Positions 8,688-17,864 of a stretch of DNA of 48,374 nt are shown here, piece after piece. Where the stretch lies: positions 1 through 48,374 of the forward strand of contig CAIZNP010000112.1 in NCBI GenBank assembly GCA_903934375.1, given 5' to 3'. The translations under genes and the position numbers were made by a program. This DNA is from an uncultured Synechococcaceae cyanobacterium (GTDB lineage: Bacteria > Cyanobacteriota > Cyanobacteriia > PCC-6307 > Cyanobiaceae). Each line of letters begins with the position of its first letter. The stretch's first letter is position 1. The notes under the pieces were generated by a model. It was not told the DNA's origin, did not search any database, and saw nothing but the letters and a program-made list of their open reading frames with translations.

Positions 8688-11536
8688 GGACGGCTCTCCT
8701 GCAGCGTCAGTCCCAGCCGTTGCAGGGCCTGGCCCATCAGCTCCAGCCCACGGCGGCGGGAGTAGTGCTGGCGGGCATGGGCCAGGGCCGCCGCGCTGAT
8801 GTGGTGCCAGAGGTCGTCATCAACCAGCAGACGCTCGATCTGCTCCAGCCAGTCGTCGTCGTCGTCGGCGATCAGGACCTCCTCGCCATGGCGCAGCTCG
8901 GTGCCTTCGGCGGCGATCGGGCTCAGCACCTGGGGCGTGCCCCGGGCCAGGGCGCCCACCACCTTCCCCTTGAGGCCGGCGCCGGCCCGCAGAGGCACGA
9001 TCAGCAGGCGATGGCTGTCGTAGACGGTGGCGGTGTCGGCAACCCAGCCATGCACCCGTACCCCCGGCTGCTGGCTCCAGGCCTGCGCCAGTTCCGGCTC
9101 CAGGCCGCTGCCGTAGAGATGCAGCTGGAGATGGGGCTGGCGCTGGCGCAGTCGCAGCCAGCGATCCGCCAGGAAGCAGGCCACGGCATCGCTGTTGGGA
9201 GGGTGGGTGTAACTGCCCAGAAAGGCCAGCCCTTCCCGCCCCACTGGGGAGGGGGGCTCGTCCAGGCACTCCACGACCCAGGGGCAGGCCGCCGTGGCGG
9301 CGCGGCCGAGGGTTTCCGCCTCGATCAGGCGGCGCTCCACGCTGCTGTAGCTCAGGGTGAGATCCACCATCGCGATCGCCTCCAGCTCCTCCTGGCGGGT
9401 GGTGGCCACGCGGGCCCGGCCCCGGGCCTGGGCTTCCCCTTCGAGCGCGGCTGCCCGCAGTTGACGCAGCTCCCGCAGGTAGTGCAGATCGGCGGTGCAG
9501 AACAGCAGCCGCGCCCGTGGCGCGTGCTGGCGTATTGCGGCGATGTGATCGCGAACCGTGGTGTAGCGCACGAGGTAGAGCAGCTGGAACTCGTGGCCGC
9601 GCTGCCGCAGGAACTGCTCCACCGAGAGCACGAAGGGGGCATGGATGGCTTCGAATCCCTGGCGCTGCAGGGATTCGCTGTAGTCCGCCAGCCAGGCCAG
9701 GTTGGCCGGCAGGAAGGTCACTTTCCAGCCCAGCTCCTGCAGCAGGCCCATCTCTGTCACCGCCGCCTGGCTGCCGGCATCCCGGTCTGGGCGGGGCGGG
9801 GCATGGTCGATCACCAGGACGCGACCCACCACGCCCCGGTCCTTCTGGAGTTCGGCTTCCGCCGTTGACGGTGCCCCCGAGGGCTGAAAGGCGTGCTGCC
9901 ATTTCCGGCGGAACAGGGGGGCATGCTCGAGCTGCAATCGTTTGCTGCCCTCGGGGTTGCCGGTGTCGATGCCGCAGGTGGTGCCCTCGTGGTGGATCAC
10001 CCGCGCCAGTGGCGCGCAGCGCACGCGCAACTGCAGGGCCTGCACCGCAAAGGCCAGGTCGGTGTCCTCGAAGTAGGCCGGAGCGAACGCAGGGCTGAAG
10101 CCCCCCAGCTGCTGCCAGAGCGGCAGGCGGATGGCCAGGCACGCCGCGCTCACGTAATCCACCTGGCGCGTGTAGCTCACCCGCGGGTCGTAGGGATTGC
10201 CGCCGCGGCCGTAGTTCCAGGGCTGGCCGTCACCCCACACGATTCCCCCCGACTCCTGCAGGCGGCCATCGGGATAGATCAGTTGCGCACCGACGATTCC
10301 CGTGTCGGGCCAGAGCGCAAAGGGTGCCAGCAGCTCCTCCAGCCAGCGTGCGCAGGGTTCGGTGTCGTTGTTGAGCAGCACCACGAACGTCCCGCGGGCC
10401 AGGGCCACGCCGCTGTGGCAGGCCTGGTTGAAGCCCTGGGCCTGCTCATGGCGCACCAGGCGGATGCCGCGCAGGTCACGGCTCAGGCCCTCGCTGCTGC
10501 CATCGGAGCTGCCGTCGTCGACCACGATCACCTCCATGGCCACCCGGGTGGGGGCGTAGGCGATCGCCAGCAGGCAGCGGCGGGTGACGCCGTAGTGGTT
10601 GTGGGCCGGGATCACCACCGACACCAGCGGGTTTTCGCTGCAGGGCAGCTGCAGCGGGCTCTCGAGTGGCGTCACCGGGCTGCCGGTGGCATAGCCGCGC
10701 ACCACCAGGCGATGCAGGCGTGGCAGATCCGCAGGCAGTGGCACCGCCTCCGACTCAGCCCAGCGCAGCCAGGTGCTGAGGCTGCGGTACTGCTCCAGCG
10801 CCAGGGGGTGAAGGTGGTCGGGGAATGGGGGGCGGCTGTGCTCCAGCAGGGCGGGCCAGGGCGTGAGCTGAAAGGGCGTGCAGGCAATGCGCTCATCCAG
10901 GTGGCGGCCCTGTTCATCGCGCAGCTCAAGGTGATGGGGGCGGCCATCACATAGCTCGGGAGGGATGACGCCCTGCACCCGGCCGTGGCCGTCGCTCAGC
11001 AGCTGCAGACCGGGGCGGCCATCGATCAGCAGCGACAGCCGGCTGAGGGGATCACCCCAGCCGTGGATCAGGGGGCCGTCAAGGCCATGCAGCCCACCAC
11101 CTCCATCGCCGCCTGCCTGGCTCTGCAGCTGCTTCAGGCACCGGTAGCGCTCCCGGTTGAGCCGCTGGGGACTGCCACTCAGCTCCACCGGACCATCCGG
11201 GGTGTCGAGGAAGGCCCGCAGCACACTGCCGGTGCTGCGGGGTGGCAGTTGCTGCTCCAGGGGACCCGTGAGCAGGAAACCGCAGGGCAGCGTCAGGCCC
11301 TCGCGCTCCAGGTCATCGCGGTGGATGTGAGCAGCCGCCACAGCCAGGGTGTGGCTCAGGCCAGGCTGCAGCAGGTCCTCCATCACCAGGCGCACCTGCA
11401 GGGGAGTTGCAGCCGCAGCAGGCGGGATCGGGCAGGCCCAGCCACTCAGAGCGCCGGCGATGCTGAGGTCGTCCAGCCGCCCGGCCCAGCCCCCCCGCTG
11501 GTAGGGCGCGATCACTGCCGGCAGGCTTGACGGCAC
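8684..11536 (-). CDS. Two-domain glycosyltransferase (GT2 fused to GT4-like)
   Basis: This 950-residue protein has an N-terminal part of unknown fold (1-300), a GT2 domain at about 303-525 and a GT4/GT-B-like domain at about 570-945. GT2 marks are VSVVIPAHNHYG, VVDDGSSDGS, LLNNDTEP (metal-binding acidic motif near 391) and a YFEDTDLAF acceptor motif near 489. The GT4-like part has RVLVIDHAPPRPDRDAGSQ, LAFLGSYTHPPNSDAV and VPLRAGAGLKGK, the last typical of the donor phosphate-binding region. Two catalytic modules in one chain suggest consecutive sugar additions. A GTG start at 11536 is used. It is the first gene of the secretion operon and its stop overlaps the isomerase start, tying glycosylation to export. 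Confidence 0.88.
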   Translation of the reverse strand: MPSSLPAVIAPYQRGGWAGRLDDLSIAGALSGWACPIPPAAAATPLQVRLVMEDLLQPGLSHTLAVAAAHIHRDDLEREGLTLPCGFLLTGPLEQQLPPRSTGSVLRAFLDTPDGPVELSGSPQRLNRERYRCLKQLQSQAGGDGGGGLHGLDGPLIHGWGDPLSRLSLLIDGRPGLQLLSDGHGRVQGVIPPELCDGRPHHLELRDEQGRHLDERIACTPFQLTPWPALLEHSRPPFPDHLHPLALEQYRSLSTWLRWAESEAVPLPADLPRLHRLVVRGYATGSPVTPLESPLQLPCSENPLVSVVIPAHNHYGVTRRCLLAIAYAPTRVAMEVIVVDDGSSDGSSEGLSRDLRGIRLVRHEQAQGFNQACHSGVALARGTFVVLLNNDTEPCARWLEELLAPFALWPDTGIVGAQLIYPDGRLQESGGIVWGDGQPWNYGRGGNPYDPRVSYTRQVDYVSAACLAIRLPLWQQLGGFSPAFAPAYFEDTDLAFAVQALQLRVRCAPLARVIHHEGTTCGIDTGNPEGSKRLQLEHAPLFRRKWQHAFQPSGAPSTAEAELQKDRGVVGRVLVIDHAPPRPDRDAGSQAAVTEMGLLQELGWKVTFLPANLAWLADYSESLQRQGFEAIHAPFVLSVEQFLRQRGHEFQLLYLVRYTTVRDHIAAIRQHAPRARLLFCTADLHYLRELRQLRAAALEGEAQARGRARVATTRQEELEAIAMVDLTLSYSSVERRLIEAETLGRAATAACPWVVECLDEPPSPVGREGLAFLGSYTHPPNSDAVACFLADRWLRLRQRQPHLQLHLYGSGLEPELAQAWSQQPGVRVHGWVADTATVYDSHRLLIVPLRAGAGLKGKVVGALARGTPQVLSPIAAEGTELRHGEEVLIADDDDDWLEQIERLLVDDDLWHHISAAALAHARQHYSRRRGLELMGQALQRLGLTLQESRP

Positions 11537-11605
11537 AGGGTGCGCCCTTCATCGCATCAGGACCTTCACAAACTGATCAGGGCCCCCTGGGGTGGGGCCG
11601 TCCTG
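11537..11605. promoter_or_regulatory. Divergent promoter region between secretion operon and GT-D-like gene
   Basis: The secretion operon starts leftwards at 11536. The rightward gene most plausibly starts at 11606, leaving 69 bases for two promoters. If the upstream in-frame GTG at 11540 were used the genes would be 3 bases apart, which leaves no room. I see no strong consensus boxes. Confidence 0.35.
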
Positions 11606-13789
11606 ATGCAGGTGCGCGTAATGAAGGCCGTAGAAGCGGTGCGACATCGACCACTGGGCGGCGAGCCCGGCCTGGGGATCTGGCTTGGGCTGGAGTCGCT
11701 GGCGGAACTGCCCCTGACGGCCCCGGCTCAGCTGGAGCTCTGGCGCAGCCTGCTGGCGGCCCTCGGATCCGGCGGCGACAGCGACCAGGACGACTGCCGG
11801 GCGGCCTTGCTGGCGTTGCTCACGGAATGGGAGCCCCTGCAGGGCTGCCAAAGCCTGGAGCAGGGAGCCTGGCAGGAGGGCCGACGGGCCTGGCAGGAAG
11901 CTCTGGAGCACCATCACCAGCTGCTGGTGCTGCGTCCCGCGCTGGCCGCGGCGGCCACGGCGCGCCTGCTCGAGGGTCTGATTCAGATGCTCGCGCGCCT
12001 GGATCAGGCCCTCACCCACCGCCTGTGGCGGCCGCCTGTCACCCCCCTGGAGAATGCCCAGGTCCATGGTCTGGCCTCGGATCTGCTGCTGCAGATCCAT
12101 GCCCTCGGCCGGCCGCTGCCCTCCTGGTTCCCGGTGGTGGAGGAGGGATTACTGCGACGCGGGGCGCTGGCGCTGCTGCAGCAGGTCGATGGTGACAGCC
12201 GTCGCCAGGCCATCACCGTGCTGTTGCGCCTGGCGCGGACTGCGCCGGTGCCCGAATGGCTGCCAGCCCATCTGGAGCTGGCCATCCTCAGCCTGCTGGC
12301 TGACCTGGAGCAGAGCAGCCAGCCGCTCGTGGATCTCCAGGCCCTGCTTGAGGCTTTGCAGGGGCTGGCGGCGCTGCTGCCCGATCCCGAGCGCCGCGCG
12401 CCGGTTGAGGACGCTCTGGCTCTGGCGGAAGGTTCACTCATGCTGGCGGCAGGCGACCGGTTGCGAACGGCGGCCGCCTCGGAGGCCTGGCACGGGCAGG
12501 TCCAGCCGCTTGAGCCCCGTGGCGCGGCGGTCGCCCCTGGTGAGATCACCGCTCTGGTGAACGACTGGCTCGAGGACCATCCCGCCTCCGAGGCCAGCGT
12601 GGAGCTGACCCTGGTGTGGATCCCGGGGGCGCGGCTCCTGCCCCACGCCCCCGGGCAGCTCGCCCTCAATCTGGCGGCGGTGGTCGTAGAGGGGCATAGC
12701 GCGTCCCAGACGCTTGAGCCCGTGCTGGCGGCGTTCTTCGCGCCGCTGCTGCAGGCACGCCGTGCTGAGGGCTGGCAGCTGCGGCAAGCCGCCGCCAGCC
12801 TTCTGACCTCTCTGGGGCATCTCTGGAGCTCCGGCGGCCTCCTCACCGCGGCGGACTGCCGGGTTCTGGCTGCCGCTCAGGGGCTGTGGCAGCGCTGGGC
12901 AGGGCACGATGATCTGGCTGCCCGGCAGCTTCCGCTCGGCTGGCCGCCCGCGAGCCTCGAGCCTGGTTGCTGTCTTGTGCAGCCTTCCGCCGTGCAGCTG
13001 GCGGCGCTTCGCTGCTGGCTGCTGGAGCGGGAGCAGCTCGAACGGGGCCTGGGGCTGATGCGGCGACACCACCATGACCCCGGCTTCATGGGGCAGGGCG
13101 GTGCCAGCCAGGATCCTGATGGCGGTGACGCGGTTCAGGCGCTGTGCGCTCTTCACGTGGAGGAGGGCTTCTATGCCGCCACCGCCGCACCCGCCGCCAG
13201 CTTGCGGGCCTGGGCCGAGCGCAGCCTGGCGCTGCTGGCCCACGCCCAGCTGTTGCTGGATCCCCAGCAGCCCCTGGGGTCCTGGTGGGCTGTGTTGCAG
13301 GGGCTGATGTTGGAGCGGAACCGACCGGCGGAGGTTGTGGCCTGGCCGGACGAGGAGCGCTTCCATGGACTCCTCGCCGGCCAGGAGGTGGTGCTGGTCA
13401 GCCCCCTGGCTGCTGTTGTGGAGGAGCAGCACCGCAATGGCCGGGCCTTCGATCTGTATGTCGATCGGGCGATCGCTCCCTATGGCCTGCGCTGTGTGCA
13501 GGCGCCCGCCTCCCGCTATCCCGGGCGGCCCCACCAGGGATTTGAGGCGAGCCTCGCCGCTTGCCTGGCCGTGGTCGACGGCCTGGCCCGGCAGCGTCCC
13601 TTCAGTGTGTTTCTCACGGCGGCCGGGGCCTACGACCTGCCGCTGTGCGAGGCCGTGCGATCCCGCCATGGCGCGAGTTGCGTGGCCATGGGGCCGGTGA
13701 TTCATGGCGCCTTCGGCATTGAACTGCCGCCCGGGCAGCATTGGCGCCAAGGGCAACGGCGCAGCGACCGCTGGCTGCGAATCAGCTGA
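11606..13789 (+). CDS. Large helical protein with C-terminal GT-D (DUF1792)-like domain
   Basis: The protein is about 727 residues from ATG 11606, which follows a G-rich tract; an in-frame GTG at 11540 would abut the divergent gene. Residues about 1-580 are Leu/Ala-rich, helical and unfamiliar. The last 135 residues match the pattern of GT-D glycosyltransferases: EVVLVSPLAAVVEEQ, then FSVFLTAAGAYDLPLCEAV, then GPVIHGAFGI and a terminal Arg/Trp segment, comparable to the GAYG-LPLA and GG-QLLFGI motifs of DUF1792. The normal Gly after GAY is Asp here. I infer a glucosyltransferase-like function or a binding derivative of it. It lies in a plus-strand run of glycan genes. Confidence 0.65.
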   Translation: MQVRVMKAVEAVRHRPLGGEPGLGIWLGLESLAELPLTAPAQLELWRSLLAALGSGGDSDQDDCRAALLALLTEWEPLQGCQSLEQGAWQEGRRAWQEALEHHHQLLVLRPALAAAATARLLEGLIQMLARLDQALTHRLWRPPVTPLENAQVHGLASDLLLQIHALGRPLPSWFPVVEEGLLRRGALALLQQVDGDSRRQAITVLLRLARTAPVPEWLPAHLELAILSLLADLEQSSQPLVDLQALLEALQGLAALLPDPERRAPVEDALALAEGSLMLAAGDRLRTAAASEAWHGQVQPLEPRGAAVAPGEITALVNDWLEDHPASEASVELTLVWIPGARLLPHAPGQLALNLAAVVVEGHSASQTLEPVLAAFFAPLLQARRAEGWQLRQAAASLLTSLGHLWSSGGLLTAADCRVLAAAQGLWQRWAGHDDLAARQLPLGWPPASLEPGCCLVQPSAVQLAALRCWLLEREQLERGLGLMRRHHHDPGFMGQGGASQDPDGGDAVQALCALHVEEGFYAATAAPAASLRAWAERSLALLAHAQLLLDPQQPLGSWWAVLQGLMLERNRPAEVVAWPDEERFHGLLAGQEVVLVSPLAAVVEEQHRNGRAFDLYVDRAIAPYGLRCVQAPASRYPGRPHQGFEASLAACLAVVDGLARQRPFSVFLTAAGAYDLPLCEAVRSRHGASCVAMGPVIHGAFGIELPPGQHWRQGQRRSDRWLRIS

Positions 13790-13840
13790 AGGGCTGCTGC
13801 GGGAGCACTCCTGATCACGCCAGGGCCTCAGCCTGAGGTC

Positions 13841-14734
13841 ATGGTTGCGCTGTCGCCTCCCGATCGTCGAGCTTCAGGCCCCGTGCTGCGCCCGGAGCTG
13901 CTGCAGCTTCATGACGACCATCGCCGCTACGGCGGATTTGCCGCGTTCGAGGCGGATCTGCCTGGGTTGATGCATCTGGGGCGGCAGCGGCAGGCCGCCG
14001 CCACCTGCGTGGCCCTGCTGGGGCTGATCGAACCGCTGAGCGGCCGGCAGATTGAGCCTCGCCAGATCGGGATCAGCCGCGACAACCTGCGCGAATCGAT
14101 TGTGGCGGCGGGGTGTCTTTCACGCCACAGGGCCATCACCCGTGTGCTGGAGCATCGGGGGGAGACCCTGGCCAGCCTGCGGGACAAGCGTGTCTATCTG
14201 CCGGAAACATCCAGCGGTTTCGTGCACTGGCTGGCTCAGAATCAGCCTCAACATCTGGAGCTCAGCGACTTCCTTCACGATGCGGAAATCGTGCCCATCG
14301 GCAAGGCCCGGCATCAGAATCTCTGCGCGCTCACGTATGCCTCTCACAGCTTTGATCTGGTGATCTGCAACGACGTGTTTGAGCACGTCTATGACCTCCC
14401 CAGGGCGATCGAAGAAGTTCAGCGCGTTCTCAAACCCGGAGGGCGCCTGTTGGCCACGTTCCCGATGGCCTTCGGGCAGCAGGAGAGCATCATCAAGGCG
14501 GAGTACCAGGGGCCCCGCCAGGCGCAGCTGTTCCGCGGTGAGCCCGAGTATCACGGCGATCCGATTCGTCCCAGTCGTGGATCGCTGGTGTACCAGATTC
14601 CGGGCTGGGACATTCTCGAACTGGCTTCAGGTTGTGGTTTCACCGCGGTGGAGATCCATCTGATCAGCAGCTGGAAACACGGCGTTCTCGGTGCCGAGCT
14701 GCCCGGCGTGCTTGTGGCTGACTTTCAGCGCTGA
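13841..14734 (+). CDS. SAM-dependent methyltransferase (class I-like)
   Basis: The 297-residue protein carries the middle and late motifs of a Methyltransf_11-type enzyme: SFDLVICNDVFEHVYDLPRAIEEVQRVLK (split at about residues 169-197), PGGRLLATFPM and a C-terminal WKHG region. A typical GxGxG motif I is not visible; the region before motif II instead reads ETSSGFVHWLAQNQP and DFLHDAEIVPIG, as in some sugar or lipid methyltransferases near glycan loci. The product probably methylates a glycan or its carrier. It starts 51 bases after the GT-D-like gene and ends 2 bases before the next. Confidence 0.75.
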   Translation: MVALSPPDRRASGPVLRPELLQLHDDHRRYGGFAAFEADLPGLMHLGRQRQAAATCVALLGLIEPLSGRQIEPRQIGISRDNLRESIVAAGCLSRHRAITRVLEHRGETLASLRDKRVYLPETSSGFVHWLAQNQPQHLELSDFLHDAEIVPIGKARHQNLCALTYASHSFDLVICNDVFEHVYDLPRAIEEVQRVLKPGGRLLATFPMAFGQQESIIKAEYQGPRQAQLFRGEPEYHGDPIRPSRGSLVYQIPGWDILELASGCGFTAVEIHLISSWKHGVLGAELPGVLVADFQR

Positions 14735-14736
14735 CC

Positions 14737-15702
14737 ATGGCCAGTCAGCCCGATCTGGTCCGGATGCGGTGGGCTCTGCTGCAGCACCCTGCAGATTCCG
14801 GCTGCTGGCAAACCCTGATTGCGTACATCCAGGCCATCGGCGGCGGCCTGTTGCTCGGCGAGCTTGATGAACTGTTCATCGACCCGATCACACCAGCACA
14901 GACGCCGCAGGCCCAACGTTCAGGCCAGCTGCTGCAGCTTGGGCTGAAGGCCCACAGGTCCGCTGATGCCCTGGGGCTGGCGGAGGCACTGGCGGCTTTG
15001 GAGGATCTCGAGCCGGATGGCGCCTGGACCTATGCCCTCAGCGGCCTCCTGGCGGAGATGGGTGGGGGCAGCGGCTACGCGGCCTTCGCTCGTGCCCTGG
15101 AACGGGATGAGGCCAACCCCTGGTTCCGCTACTGGATCAGCGTGGCCGCCCTGCGCCGGCGCGACTGGATCGACTTCGCCTTCAGGGCCTTGCCGCTGGC
15201 CAGTTCGGACACCCTGGAGCACCAGGTGGTGGTGCTGGCGGGGATCCATCACCTGATCGCGATCGCGCTGGTGCTGCTTGTTCCGGATCTGTGCCGGGAT
15301 AACGATCTGCGGGTGTTCGATCTGGTTCATCCAGACACGATCGCCCATAACAGCAATGATCTCACCACACAGCTGCTGCGCTTCCTCAACAAGGAACGCC
15401 GCAAGATGATCAGGATCCTGATGGCCTGCCTGGAGCCGTCCTCGGCTTGCTCTGCCGTCCACTGGAGTCAGGTGCATCAGTTGCAGGAGCTGCTGCGCTG
15501 GCGCATTCCCTGGCTGCCGGAGCCGTCGCTGAGCCGGCAGCTGCACGCGGCACTTCAGCAGCAGCTGGAGCTTCTGCCCGACCGAAGCACGCAGCATGGA
15601 GATCTGCAGGATCTGCTGCCGCGCAGGCCTGGGCTGGTGTTCGGCGACGAGCACATCCAGATCTGGCGTGATTTCCGACTCGTGCTGGTGGCGCCTCCAT
15701 GA
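14737..15702 (+). CDS. Hypothetical helical protein, 321 aa
   Basis: I do not recognise this protein. It starts 2 bases after the methyltransferase stop and overlaps the next gene by 4 bases, so it is in the same operon. The sequence looks like TPR-like or other alpha-helical repeats at about residues 60-165 (for example ALEDLEPDGAWTYALSGLLAEM), followed by a hydrophobic helix around 160-180 and a Leu/Gln-rich C-terminus. No catalytic motif is seen. It may be a scaffold or accessory protein of the glycan locus. Confidence 0.6.
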   Translation: MASQPDLVRMRWALLQHPADSGCWQTLIAYIQAIGGGLLLGELDELFIDPITPAQTPQAQRSGQLLQLGLKAHRSADALGLAEALAALEDLEPDGAWTYALSGLLAEMGGGSGYAAFARALERDEANPWFRYWISVAALRRRDWIDFAFRALPLASSDTLEHQVVVLAGIHHLIAIALVLLVPDLCRDNDLRVFDLVHPDTIAHNSNDLTTQLLRFLNKERRKMIRILMACLEPSSACSAVHWSQVHQLQELLRWRIPWLPEPSLSRQLHAALQQQLELLPDRSTQHGDLQDLLPRRPGLVFGDEHIQIWRDFRLVLVAPP

Positions 15703-17864
15703 TGCATCGACCTGGAGAGCCGCTGACGCCGCTCGCTGCCGATCTGGTGGCGGTGATCGGCTGTTCGGATCGCTTCACGCTCCTGGCCGCCCAGCTGCTT
15801 GAGGAGGGGCTGCGGTCCATTGGTCGAGCGGCACTGGAGCAGGAGGCGCTGGCGGGCCTGGGGGAGCAGCTGGCCAGCGCCTATTACCGGGCGCTGGTGC
15901 TGCTGGCAGCGCGGCCCGGCCTGCTGATGGCGGTGACCGAGCTGCTGCTCCGCTACCGCTTTGTGTGTGCGCTGGAGGCCGTGTACGACCATCGCGCCCA
16001 GGCCTTCTGGCTGCGCCACGGGCTCGATCGGGAGATCGAGGAATCGCGGGCCCTGCATGCCACGGCGCGGTTGCTGGCGGCGGAAGAGGTCGAGCAACTC
16101 TGCTTCGGCCGTCAGCTGGCCGCGTACTTCGGCATGGATTCCGAGAGCTGTGCTGAACCGCTGCAGCCCGCCACCACCTTTGTCGGGCTGGAGTGTGTGC
16201 TGGGTGATCTCTGGCATCTGCGCCCCGACGACCAACAGCCGCCACCCGGCCGCCACGCCTATGTGCTGGTGCCTCAGTCCCACATCGCGATCACCTGCAC
16301 CAGTCGCCTCTGCCGCCTGGTGGCGGATGTGCAGCCATTGCTTGAACGCCTGCACCCTGACCTCTCTCCTCAGGCCGTGATCTGCGCGCCGCTCGGCACC
16401 CGCAAGGTCTCCATGTCCAAGCCGGGCTACCACAGCTGTTCCACCTATTTCGACGGCGGCAAACCCGTGCCGTTCTCGCTCAACCGCGGGCTTGAGCCCT
16501 ATCTGCTGCTGAGTCTGGATCCTCTGTTGGCGCTGTCAGAGCTGCGCGCACGGCCGCTCTGCTTTGCCCCGTTGGTGGATAGCCTCTCCTCCCTGGCGTT
16601 TCGCGATCCGGCCGATTACCGCCTCGGGGAGGGGGCCTTTCAGCACCGGCCCGTGCTCTCAGCGCGGCGGGAGTCCGTGTCCCTGCGGGGGGCGGAATCG
16701 AGCGCCACCCTGCTCACCCCCTCCTCCCTACCCCGGTGTCCGGTGGAGGGGGTGCTGGTGCGCAGCCAGCTGGCCGCGTTTTCGCTCACGCCCTGCCACG
16801 AGCTCGCCGATCGCTATGCGCGTCTTCAGGGGGTGTCCGGCCATGGCCCTTCAGGGGTGATGAACCAATCCGTGCTGGCCACGCCCCAGGGGCTGCTGTC
16901 CACCTGGCGCTACGAGCGTAACTTCGACAGCTGGTCGGGACGCAGTGCGGACGTGGCCCGTCATCCCTCCCTCAACTTCCTGGGCTGGGAGCGCCCGGAT
17001 TCCAGTCGATCTGATGGCCGGATCGAGTTGCGGGTGACGCCACTCGTGTACAGCGGATATCCGAGTGAGTGCAAAATAGAGGATCTGCGGCTGTTTGCTG
17101 TCGACGGCACGATCTATGCCATTGCTGCCCTGATCCTGTCGCGCTCGCGCTACAGCGCCTGGCTGCCGGAGATTTCAGTCGAGGCCGCTGCGAATAACAC
17201 CATTGATGACATGCTCGTGGTGCAGTCGCTTGGACGCCTGGATCCTGAGCGTGGTGTGCTTGCGTTTGAGCGGCTGCCCAGGCTTGGACTCGCCGCTGAT
17301 CCGCAGACCACAGCTCCCAGGTTGCCCAGAGGTTTCGAAAAGAACTGGCTAATCTACCACAACGAACAAAAGCTGTTGCTGTTCTATTCCTTGCAACCCT
17401 GGCGGGTGTTCCAGTCCGATCCCAGCTTGCGCCATTGGCAGCTGCTCTGCGATCAGCCCCTGGAGCTGCCGGCATCCATCCAGGGACCGTTGCGCAACAG
17501 TGCGCACCCATTCCGGCTGCATGATGCCCATGGGGATTGCGGACTGGGGCTTGTGGTTCACCGTCGCCGTCAGCACACGTACATCTATGACCAGTACCTG
17601 ATTCTGCTATCGGCCGATGGCCTGAGGCCGCAGCGGATCAGTCGTGAGCCGATCCTGTCGGTGAACAGTGAGGCGCTCGCTGTTGATCCTGGCTTTCGGA
17701 AAAACCCTGGTGTGTGTTATGTGAGCAGTGTGCTGGTGGAGGCAGATGAGGTGCGCTTGTATTTCAACCTGTTCGATTGCCGCACCTGTGTTCTCAGCGT
17801 GTCCATGCTTGATCTGCTCACGCTGGTCAAGTGTGAGGATGCATTTGTACCCTTAGTGCCATAG
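15699..17864 (+). CDS. Large protein with GH130-like beta-propeller domain
   Basis: The protein is 721 residues, starting with an ATGA overlap with the gene before. Residues 1-370 are of unknown fold. Residues about 440-700 have the spaced motifs of five-bladed GH43/GH130-like propellers: IEDLRLFAVDGTIYAIAAL near 460, EKNWLIYHNEQKLLLFYSL near 546, NSAHPFRLHDAHGDCGLGLVVH near 600 (split here by family-typical His and Gly) and a YIYDQYLILLS segment. Known relatives act as mannoside phosphorylases or glycosidases, and many uncharacterised ones sit next to glycosyltransferases. Enzymatic activity is not proven by these motifs. Its end overlaps the convergent pyruvyl transferase gene by 12 bases. 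Confidence 0.6.
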   Translation: MMHRPGEPLTPLAADLVAVIGCSDRFTLLAAQLLEEGLRSIGRAALEQEALAGLGEQLASAYYRALVLLAARPGLLMAVTELLLRYRFVCALEAVYDHRAQAFWLRHGLDREIEESRALHATARLLAAEEVEQLCFGRQLAAYFGMDSESCAEPLQPATTFVGLECVLGDLWHLRPDDQQPPPGRHAYVLVPQSHIAITCTSRLCRLVADVQPLLERLHPDLSPQAVICAPLGTRKVSMSKPGYHSCSTYFDGGKPVPFSLNRGLEPYLLLSLDPLLALSELRARPLCFAPLVDSLSSLAFRDPADYRLGEGAFQHRPVLSARRESVSLRGAESSATLLTPSSLPRCPVEGVLVRSQLAAFSLTPCHELADRYARLQGVSGHGPSGVMNQSVLATPQGLLSTWRYERNFDSWSGRSADVARHPSLNFLGWERPDSSRSDGRIELRVTPLVYSGYPSECKIEDLRLFAVDGTIYAIAALILSRSRYSAWLPEISVEAAANNTIDDMLVVQSLGRLDPERGVLAFERLPRLGLAADPQTTAPRLPRGFEKNWLIYHNEQKLLLFYSLQPWRVFQSDPSLRHWQLLCDQPLELPASIQGPLRNSAHPFRLHDAHGDCGLGLVVHRRRQHTYIYDQYLILLSADGLRPQRISREPILSVNSEALAVDPGFRKNPGVCYVSSVLVEADEVRLYFNLFDCRTCVLSVSMLDLLTLVKCEDAFVPLVP

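Noticed and set aside
8654-9868. Plus-strand open frame of 404 codons inside the GT2+GT4 gene
   Set aside because: It is the mirror of a well-supported glycosyltransferase; composition is Gly/Gln/His/Pro-rich without motifs.
13820-13840. Dyad CCTCAG-C-CTGAGG before the methyltransferase as a terminator
   Set aside because: The centre is a single base, so no stable loop forms without losing pairs, and no T-tract follows; the genes around it are on the same strand.
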